Assembly (NCBI GenBank): GCA_963978545.1
Contig: OZ021727.1
Span: 48,087,385 to 48,151,384 of the forward strand
From: Linyphia triangularis
Taxonomy: Eukaryota > Arthropoda > Arachnida > Araneae > Linyphiidae
Direction: 5' to 3'
Length of the DNA: 64,000 nucleotides
Of the stretch, positions 55,195-64,000 are shown piece by piece. The position numbers and the translations under genes are program-made. The notes under the pieces were generated by a model that saw nothing but the letters and a program-made list of their open reading frames with translations, was not told where the DNA came from and made no database searches. Within the stretch, counting starts at the first letter, position 1. Each line of letters begins with the position of its first letter.

Positions 55195-57330
55195 ACAGTA
55201 ATAAAAAAGTTATTATCTGCCATTTATAATTTAGGTCTCCCAAACTACATGAAAACCTTAATTTTTGCTTACAAAATATGGATATTTTTCAATTTTCAAC
55301 CCATTCTTTTGGTAAGTTTCAACTATTTTATTTATTGTCTAGATAATGTGACCGTAGATTCCATTAGAGCAGACGCTGAATTAGCAGGTGCTCTTTTGTG
55401 GGATTTAAATGTTGTAACACTAGAAAACCAGGCAGTGGTAATGGATAAATCGAAGGCTTTTCGTGAAAGTGTAAAATACCATCAAGGTATTAGTTCAACT
55501 ATTTTTCCCTCTATTTATATAATCGAAAGAATAAAGCTATAAGTAGAAATTGTGAGTAGTAAATGTGGTCGCATAAATAAACGACAAAAACACGTAACTT
55601 TGGTAGAAGAACAATATTCAACATATTTTGGACGCGCAACTCCAGACAGTGAATCTGTACGAAACGTAGTTCAACATTACAATTTATGACTGTTCAGAAA
55701 TCCTGGAAAATTCGAAACTACTTTAAAATAACCCGTACAAGTTATTGGTTTATTTCATTTAAACGAATTGCCTCTTAGGAAAGTTATGATTACCCTCAAT
55801 GGTATAATTTCTCAACGTACTTCTTTTACTGCCCAATAGGAAAACGTTTAACAAGTTGCCAAGTTTACCAGTTGCCGACTATAATAACAGAAATAGTGTT
55901 TTTCCAGAAGTTGATTTTAAGAAGTTGAACACCGACCAGAAATATTGAAAAATATGTCAAGCTGTACTAACAAGCAAATGAATCCAAGTTTTATCAAACA
56001 AAAACACTGGAAACATCTATCATTCAAGATGACTGAAAATGGCAAATCGAATTTCACGTTTACATATTGTATCACTTGATTGAACTTCGCTGTTGAAAAA
56101 AATAGCTGATTTTTTAATAAAAATGTATACTCCCTAATGGTTTACAATATAATGTCATCCCAAAATTATTTATGCATCAAAAAACATTTTTAAGATAATT
56201 ATACAATGTATCAAGTATTTAGAAGATGATCTTAAGTCTCTTGTTAAATCAACTCTACAGAGAAGTGCTTTTATGGTAAACTCAGAACAACTCCATTTGG
56301 AAATGTTGTTTGACTCACGAAAACATATTCGATGTCTGATCAGCAAAAGGATATAAAAAGTTCTACAAACAAAGTTACCAGCAAAAATTCATTTTGAAGC
56401 AAAAAAAAGCCAAATATATCTTATTGATTGCCAGTCTACAATAGTATTGGAACGAAGTGTCATAACTAGCTTAGGCAAACAGGAGCTATAGTTCATTGAT
56501 GAAACTGGAACTAGCTATAGAAAGGAGTTTAAAACATCCTCTCACACACAAGCACGTTTTTTCTAGAACTACTGTCTAGAATTACAAGTCCAAAATATGT
56601 TGAATATAGTTCTCAAACCAAAGATACGTGTTCTTCTCGTTTATTTATACAACCATATTTATTACTCACAATTTCTATATTTATTGCTTCATCCTTTCGA
56701 TTATATAAAGAGTAAAATAGAGTGAAAAATAGTTGAACTAATACCTTGATGGTATTTTACCCTTTCACGAAAAATCTTGGATTTATTTATTACAACCTCT
56801 TGGTTTTCTGGGTTTACAACATTTAAATTCCGCAAAAGAGCACTTGCTAATTGTGCTTCGGCTCTAATGGAAATTTCTCTACCGCACATGCTCAAGAAAA
56901 AGAGTGAAGATTTTCTGGCAGCTCTTGTCTCACTGAAATAATTGAACTTACTGGATTTGCTCCAGGTAAAAGCATTTTACAATCAAATACACTTTCTTCA
57001 CTCGAACTCTGTGACATTGAATCATTTTCAATAACGTTTCCTCCATGGCTCAAACCTATAGTCATTGTTGGTTGGAGCCTCCAAGGTTGTGCAGAAGTGA
57101 CATGACTTCACACTTGAGTTTAGTATAGGCCATTTCATAAAATGATATTCTGGATATTTCAAAACACTGTACTACTATACCTAGACTATGGATAAAATAA
57201 TTGAAATTAACCTAAAAAATTGGTTGAAAATCGAAAAATTTGCAGATTTTGTAAAAAAAAAATTAAGGTTTTCGTGTAGATTCCAGGAGACCTAAATATT
57301 AAATGGCCGATATATATATTTTATTACTGT
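55195..57330. mobile_element. Palindromic (head-to-head) transposon, family P, copy 2
   Basis: The left arm (about 55185-55670) is repeated inverted on the right (about 56560-57335). TTAACAGTAATAAAA at about 55193 pairs with TTTTATTACTGTTAGTTAA near 57320. TTTAGGTCTCCC at about 55232 pairs with its complement near 57285. The plus-strand frame around 55360-55510 is mirrored by the minus-strand frame 56701-56895, both reading VKYHQGISSTIF. The spacer continues the plus-strand protein. The layout is the same as at 9671-12036. Confidence 0.82.
55249..56430 (+). pseudogene. Transposase-like protein of family P, heavily decayed
   Basis: Plus-strand pieces in order are RADAELAGALLWDLNVV and VVMDKSKAFRESVKYHQG (55360-55490), then HLNELPLRKVMITLNG at about 55755, LNTDQKY at about 55925, a degraded HSR.LKMANRISRLHIVSLD near 56020-56080, and VNSEQLHLEMLFDSRKHIR near 56275-56340. 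From memory these follow the order of the same family as 10256-10878: DKSK..R...K, then NELPLRHL, ANRILRLY and PENLLLAML. The two copies complement each other, each preserving parts lost in the other. Many stops and frameshifts are present. Confidence 0.6.
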
Positions 57331-57335
57331 TAGTT

Positions 57336-57999
57336 AATATTCTAAACTTTTTACTTTTACTGATTTTTTTTACTGATTGAAACTTGATTTTTGTGACAAA
57401 ACTATAGATTTTCTGTTCTTTTTGTATAATTTTGTGTACTATATGTTCCTAACCAAATATTAAGATTCTCATTCCTGCTGCATACAAAGATACGAATTAA
57501 ACTAATTTCTTATAGATGTTTTCCACCACACCTTAAATATAAAAGTGTTATAATGGCAAGAAAAATAAAAGTCGGGGGAAAAAAAAAACTTTTTGTGACC
57601 ACATGAAATTACAGAAATTATCCACATAAACAATTGTTAGCATGTACAAACATTTTTTATTATGGTGAGTACCCACATTCAACTTAAACACTAAAATATC
57701 ATTTATAAATTTTTTATAAGACTATTAATAGCACAGAGATTTTTTTCTTTCACAAATGTAATAGCGAAAAAAAGACTCCTTTGAAACAAACAACACCCAA
57801 ATGCGCATTATATTTCTATCTTTCTTTATTTGATATACTCAATTCTCGAACAAAACACCCTTTCTTTTATTCATACAGTCATGCTAAAACAGGTCACGTG
57901 CTTCTGAAACAACAAAACTTAAAATACACACAACATCTCCAAATATATACAAATCGAAATCAAACGGCAATACCAAGCAGAACAGAAAACCTAAAGCAA
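57336..57999. other. AT-rich intergenic DNA
   Basis: No gene is supported. An open frame at 57781-58092 (plus) is Lys/Thr/Gln-rich, lacks recognisable motifs, and is probably not coding. Confidence 0.45.
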
Positions 58000-58480
58000 A
58001 TTCAAACAAAGAAGAAAGAAAAGGAAACGTCATTCCGTTGCCACCCCTGCGCACGAAATTCAATCAACCGTATAAACAGGGAAAATCCCTAAAGCTCTCG
58101 AAGGATCTTATTCCATTCTGAGTAATTCCTCCCTCGGAGGGAAAATGAATTTCCTCACGTCCTCCTCCTTCAGATGTATCGATCTCTTCTTTCCTCTTCT
58201 TCATCTTCATCGTTTCCACCTCTGCTCTCGATGGGAGGTCAGGAGTCGAGAAATCGATGGAGGCTATCACTTGTCGTCGTTATTAATGATTTTTTTCGCA
58301 TTACTTCAATTTCCGGCGACTGAAGAAAGTGATGATGCATACGCAGATAATATCTCCTTTTTAGTGGTTGCGGAGATTTTATGTTCGTGTTTCCGGGATG
58401 CGCCGTTTTTGTTTTTGATCCACCTCCAGTTGACGAATTGAGTTTGGCACTGGCGGCAACTAATTTTGAAATATTCATTT
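58000..58480. promoter_or_regulatory. GC-richer island, possible stathmin 5' region
   Basis: It is richer in C, G and CpG than its neighbours, with purine- and pyrimidine-rich tracts (CGTCCTCCTCCTTC, TTTCCTCTTCTTCATC). It lies about 11 kb upstream of the first recognised stathmin exon in the minus-strand sense, so it could hold that gene's promoter and first exon. No TATA or initiator could be assigned. An unrelated promoter is equally possible. Confidence 0.3.
58159..58210 (-). CDS. Speculative first coding exon of stathmin
   Basis: On the minus strand an ATG at 58210 (context GAAACGATGAAG, A at -3) opens 17 codons (MKMKKRKEEIDTSEGGG) plus one base, up to a donor-like GGAC followed by GTGAGG. 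The phase, one extra base, is exactly what the exon at 46836-47008 needs. The chance of phase agreement alone is one in three and there is no homology support, so this is a hypothesis only. Confidence 0.15.
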
Positions 58481-59041
58481 ACTTAAAAGCGATGCTGAAA
58501 TTTGCTTTTTGAAGTCTCCAAAGTAATGAATAAATCTGTGAATTTGAAATTAAATAAAATAAAACTCAATTATTTCACAATAAAAAATATTTCACAGTAA
58601 CACAAGCATTAGATTTGTCTGTGCATTCATCGGCTCTCTTTCTTTAATGTAGTCTTGAAAAGTATTTTCTTCTCATTTACTGACTGATAAATATGATAAT
58701 AGTTTTTGCTATTTGAATTTTATGCTCCACAAGTTTCACTAGTACAACATATCAACATGAGAAGAGTCTAGTGCAAATATAGGAAGTTGAGCTTAGAATA
58801 TGCGACTGCTATTTCAAGGGGTCCAATGTTCGTATGACATCTTTATCTTAAGAATTAGAAGAATCAGTCACGATGGTTATTGAATATAAATTGTCCACTT
58901 CACCAGCCACAAGTTGTCTTACATAAAATTTGGGAAAACTTCAAAGTATGGCAGTTTATGTTTAAAGTCCTCCTGTAAGGCATACATCCTATAATACTCT
59001 TTCCCTCTTTGAACTCTAAGGATATTTGAGAAATTGAACGC

Positions 59042-59082
59042 CAGAACGGTCCATCCGTTTTGATTGTTGCTGTTTCTATCAC

Positions 59083-59116
<34 letters not shown>

Positions 59117-59202
59117 TCATTTATGCCAGAACGGACCAAATGTGGTTTATTTGAAAAACGAGTTAGAAACAGCAAAATCAAATTGTGGGATGGTCCGTTC
59201 TG
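59042..59202. mobile_element. Small inverted-repeat element
   Basis: CAGAACGGTCCATCCG and TTGTTGCTGTTTCTA at 59042-59078 pair with TAGAAACAGCAAAATCAA and GGATGGTCCGTTCTG at 59164-59202. A third end-like word, CCAGAACGGACCA, lies inside near 59127. A 30-base T run separates the halves. This is probably a short MITE. Confidence 0.75.
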
Positions 59203-60082
59203 AGGCTCAACCATCTCATTTCTAGCTAGAAATTCCCTCAACTATAACATCCACTCTAATATATAGTAAATATAAATGAGTGAAAGATTATGAGAAATTA
59301 TGAACATTTTTAACTTTTATAATCTACATTTTTATTAACAACCTATACATACCTCCAACCTCTTTTACCTATTCACATCAACACATTCAATACTGGTTAT
59401 AAGAAAACCTTCCATTTCCACAAGCGCTAGGCTGATAAAAATGTCATATGAATGCCATTAGAAAATGAAGAATTAACAGTGTAATGCATCAATAGACCGC
59501 GACATGTGTACTCTTGGTCTACTGGTGTATAAGCACATGGTTGCCAAATAACGTATCACAATAATAATGTTTAATATTTTGTAGGTATAAATACAAAAGT
59601 GTTAACTAATTACTGATGTATGAGAATTACTAATACTCTTTATTATTATTTAAAAAATTAATATGTTTATACAAGGTAGAAAACTAAAACTTGGACACTC
59701 ACACAAAATAGTGGAAAAAAATTAAGTATTAGAATGTAAAGTGTCTTTAATAAAATAGATTATGTCTAGTATGTAATAATCACTTAAATAAAATCCTGAT
59801 GGATTGTAAATTGGTATCCTATCTTCCGCTCAAATATATCACTAATCGCAGGGCAGAAGTTGAACATTATAAGGCGGATTTAACATTATAGTACTCTTTT
59901 ACTAACAAAAGTAAAGCATGTGATGAGTGCAGAGTTTATTTTAATAAGAAAGTCAAATTAATAATTCACCATCGGCATCAATACACAACTGCACTCATAC
60001 TAGAGCCTCTCCTTATGCATAACAAATTTTCATTCCTGATTGGGCACTTCTTGAGTTCACGAACTGATTTAATGGATACTAT

Positions 60083-60184
60083 ACTAGAAGACAACATACC
60101 TTGAGCTCACTGAATACGCTGTAGGAACCGGTTCACGCATCGTTGTAGTTTAATCAGTGAGCTCAGGCTATGTTGTCTTCTAGT
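60083..60184. mobile_element. Hairpin element, 102 bases with 31-base arms
   Basis: ACTAGAAGACAACATACCTT...CTCACTGA (60083-60113) pairs with TCAGTGAGCTCAGG...GTCTTCTAGT (60154-60184) with two mismatches. The 40-base loop contains GGAACCGGTTC, itself palindromic. It could be a tiny MITE or a structured RNA precursor; nothing here favours the latter. Confidence 0.8.
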
Positions 60185-63100
60185 AAAATTTAGTTATTTT
60201 CACTTGATAGAAAAACATCATTTAATACCATATCAATGATAGTTCACATTTTTCTAATTGACTTTTGGAAATCATCACCAAGGATACTGCATTACCTCTC
60301 ATATGATAGCTTACACTTGTACTACTATAGGTAGCCACTTATGACACTAGCTCTATACGTTTAATAGTTAAATAAGAATTTCTAGACTTTAATATGCCAC
60401 CCGTACTCTCAAAAACGCTATTTGTGATACTGCAGTTTATTTGAAATTAGTAATCATCGTACAAAATCTATCATATTTTCTAATGTTCTCAAATAACCTC
60501 CTGAAACCATTTATAGGTATAATAATTAAATTCTTCTATGTATCATTTTTTTTTTTTTTTTTTTTGTAGAAAATTATAAAAGAGATTATTATATGTGTGG
60601 CTATATAGTGTATAACTAATATGATTGAATTGGTAATAGACTATTTATAGACTACGTTATATGTTTATATGTTTCAACTAATTTTTCAAGCGATTAAAGC
60701 ACAGACATATTGAAAATTTAAACTAAACGATAAAAACTCAATATTTACTTTTCTGGTGTTATATGGTTCAATTTTACCAATAAAACGAAAAAAAGCCTAG
60801 AGTGATTGAAATGTTGCAAAATGGAGACTAAAATGAAGTAGTGCTGCCCTCTGGTAGCTAGAAAGTTCTTCATAATGAGTAATAAGTTGAAAGAAATTTT
60901 TGAAAAGTTACTTCGATGGATTTCGAATCACAGTTAATTATTTGTTTAATCACTCTAATTATTAGTTTTCTAATTTTTAATATTAAAAATTCTAACTATT
61001 GATACATATCACGAAAAAAAAATTAATTAGCTTTCCACCTCCGTTTATTATTATTTAACGATTTATAACAATTTTCAATAGAAATAATTATCTTCCAGAT
61101 GTAACCTAACATACAAAATTTTAATGTGCAAATCTCTTAAGAGCTTTATATATGTTAAAATTCAATAATACACCAAGAACTTCAAAATTTACGTAAATAT
61201 TTTATGTGTTCAGTCTATTTAATTGATCTACCAATGCAATTTTCGAATCTAAACATATGTTGATATAAATTTGAATAATTGAATCGAAATGAAATGGACA
61301 TGCATACATTTCACGCATTAGAGATAATAAACTTGAAAAATATTTTAAAGTACATATATTAATAGTATCATCAGTAAAATCAAAAGAGTCTACATTTAGA
61401 TTGAAATGAAGACTAGCTATTGTAAAGAATAGTTAAAGGCAAAAGAATAATTAAAACAGCAAAAGTCATAACAAATTTTGCAATACCACCAGATTACTTT
61501 AATATATTTTTAGCTAAGTTAATTAATTATTCAGGTTAAATTTGAACTCAATATGATTTAATAAGAAAAAAAGGGGATACACATCATATAGCTTAAATTA
61601 ATATCCAATGTTTTTCTTTTTGTATCGCGGCATATTCAGTTACAGATTAATACTAAACGTTAAGCGCAGCCACATTAAGTTTTAAACATTACAAAGAAAT
61701 GAAGACAATTTATAAACTTTGTTCGTATAAATTTTCTTAAAAAAAGTTTTTTAAGAAACTTTAAATAATTAAGTTAGTATTAATATTTTTATTAATATAT
61801 TTTTATCACACGAATCACTTGCTATAAATTTTTCAATACTTTTTACACAAACTGCAACCTGTGTTAATCATTCGTTTGTCGCAATACATATAAAGCAGCT
61901 TCTGTTAAGATGCTCCAGACTCACTTACTAACCTTAAATAAAAATAAATCGTTCGATTGTGTTAAGTATTAGGCCTTTATAAACATCCCTAATTTCCCAT
62001 GAAAATGCTGGTTAGTAAAAAATCACTACAAATTTTTGCATTTATTTCTTACCTTGAAGCATTTATAGTCATTAATGATATCGCCAAAATCATCTTTAGC
62101 ATCTTCATTAAATGTTCTTTTATTCCTTTTTTGTAGTTTTTATAAATTCATTTTTATGTATTTTGAGAACTCAATGAAGGATAAGCATACAATCGAGTAA
62201 CACATTTATAAAAAAAAGTACATTTTATAAATAAAGAAAATCGTGCTTAGCCAAACAAGAAATAAGAAATGTTAATGTAAATAAAATATGTTTTTCAATG
62301 TATTATTAATAAGAGTCAAAGAGTCTTTTATTGTATTGTAATATTGGAACAATTAACATAACAAAATGCCTCCACAAAAGAATTCCATTTTATTTCTTTT
62401 CAAAGGAAGTTATGAATAGGTTGTTTCAATTCGTTATACTAATTATACAATCCATGCTTGATTAATTTCATTCCACTCAACTTTCAACTCAATACTTTTA
62501 CTTATAATGGAGATAATAAAAGGTTTACATGCTCTACAGGAGGACAAAGTGGAACAATTACAGTTTGGCGTGCATTCATGCATAGCAAACATTTGCAGAA
62601 ATCAATATCACCTATTATTCTAAACATAAAAATATAAATGCATTTGACACCAATAAGATGAAAAATAAGCTTGCTACATAGAGCAAATATAAAATAAGAA
62701 AAATTGAATTGTGAAAGTCACAAACTCTAAAAATCCTTTTCCACACTCGTCTCTTTTCAGATACCAAACGATCACAAATTCATGTCATTTAATTACTAAA
62801 ACCTCCTCTTGTTTAAGTTGACAGCATCTTATAACAGAACTTCTGATAAGCAGATTTTTTATTAAAAAAATGCCAGATTGGTTGAGTTTGGCGACAAAAA
62901 TTGTTTTAATTCCCGTTGGGATTTTTATATGGGAACTCGTATTGCTGAGACTTTTCATTTGACATATTTGTAGCTTTTTTTATCTGGAAATGTTACCTAA
63001 AATGGATGAACAGGACCTCTATATAAGATTATTTTACTTCTTTAGGTTTGCATGGAAGCTAAAAAAAAGTATAACAGATAGATTAAAATTTAGTTTTTAA

Positions 63101-63206
63101 AAAATTAATAGCTTTTCATTTTGAAGTGAAATCAATTACGTTACGTGAAATTTAAATGACTTTGAAATTAAATTTGAAAACTATGACACGGATGTAGTGT
63201 TTCTTA

Positions 63207-63238
<32 letters not shown>

Positions 63239-63699
63239 GAATACACCCAAAAAAACATACAGTTTCTAAAGAATTAATGTCGGAAATGGCAATCACTAGC
63301 CTTCAGGATTTATTTTTAGTTCAACTTAACATCATAGGATCAATTACATTATTTTAACCTATCTTAATATTTTTTTTTATAAATGGAAATTGGACGACTC
63401 TCTACATTCAAATCTATGGGCATAAAAACAAATAAATAGATTGTAATATAATATATTAATATAGTCGTTTTGTAGAATTTATGCAGGACAGTTTGCTTGT
63501 GAGTGACTACTTGCATTTCACCTTTTATTATTTTTAATAATAATTGTAATTAATTCTATCTTTATCATTATAATTATGCCATTAACATTTTGCCATTCAT
63601 TAGTAGTATCAATTATAACTATTGTCATTTTCAATTAATCTATCATTTTAATTATAACCAATTACCATATAGTTGTATAATTGTTCATATTATTATTAT

Positions 63700-63734
<35 letters not shown>

Positions 63735-64000
63735 TTGTTGTTATTACAACTACTGCTATCATCATCACTAACATTATTATTATTATTATTAATAATAATA
63801 ATTACTATTTATCAGTTTCATTGCTATTTTTTTTATATTAGCAGTAATGACAATTATAGTAAAATAGTATTTTGTTCAAACTTGAGAAGAGCTATACAAG
63901 TGTCAATTCAATCGGCATCAAATGTACTTAAAATGATAGAATTTTGACCTATTTCCAAAAAAAAATAAAAAAAATAAAAAATAAAAGTGTGTAGCCATGA
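60185..64000. other. AT-rich intergenic DNA with microsatellites
   Basis: No gene was recognised. It holds a T run near 60548, an A run at about 63214-63238, a (TAG)n array at about 63700-63733, and ATT runs on both sides of it. The open frames at 63590-63947 are translations of these microsatellites (poly-Ser or poly-Val/Leu) and are not genes. Confidence 0.6.

Noticed and set aside
57781..58092. 103-codon plus frame next to the GC island
   Set aside because: Composition is low-complexity (Lys, Thr, Gln, Asn), there is no motif, and the start context is poor.
58239..58478. Minus-strand frame starting MNISKLVAAS as a stathmin first exon
   Set aside because: It has no family match, and its best donor-like site (CTGGAG followed by GTGGAT) is weak.
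63590..63947. Frames encoding poly-Ser or poly-Val/Leu
   Set aside because: These are translations of (TAG)n and (ATT)n microsatellites.

Overview
The window looks like nuclear DNA of an animal, most likely an arthropod. It is AT-rich, has long homopolymer and trinucleotide runs, spliced genes with GT-AG introns, Tc1/mariner and piggyBac-type DNA transposons, tRNA-derived SINEs and a decayed LINE. An arachnid would fit, but the sequence alone does not settle this. There are no bacterial operons, CRISPR arrays or rRNA genes. I found no clearly new functional gene system. The most unusual structures are two palindromic, head-to-head transposons of the same poorly named transposase-like family.

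Genes. Only one host gene is recognised with confidence: a stathmin gene on the minus strand. It has three coding exons at 46836-47008, 45653-45844 and 42011-42097, with matching intron phases and GT-AG boundaries. The first coding exon is missing; a speculative phase-compatible candidate lies at 58159-58210 in a GC-richer island. An unidentified 137-codon open stretch (13714-14124, minus) looks like a terminal exon. A second GC-rich, promoter-like island lies at about 24215-24560. An open stretch at 32870-33319 is unrecognised.

Layout. 1-1441: a decayed transposase-like gene interrupted by a SINE; part of it is duplicated at 15352-16017. 2414-3964: a Tc1-like element with intact inverted repeats and a damaged transposase. 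4942-7220: a mariner relic split by a second Tc1-like element (5372-6605). 9671-12036: a palindromic transposon interrupted by a SINE. 13231-13454: a piggyBac-type MITE. 16.1-19.3 kb: a cluster of repeats and palindromic MITEs. 19.6-20.2, 31.8-32.3, 37.1-37.9 and 43.9-44.6 kb: four same-strand copies of one unclassified repeat. 27.65-28.3 kb: a LINE 3' remnant. 42.0-47.0 kb: stathmin, with mobile DNA in its large intron. 48.5-49.4 kb: a probable pogo-like relic. 55.2-57.3 kb: the second palindromic transposon. 59-64 kb: small hairpins, microsatellites and plain AT-rich DNA.

The mobile elements give a partial history. SINEs with direct target duplications sit inside older transposons, Tc1 sits inside mariner, and one duplicated block ends inside a SINE, which suggests SINE-mediated recombination.
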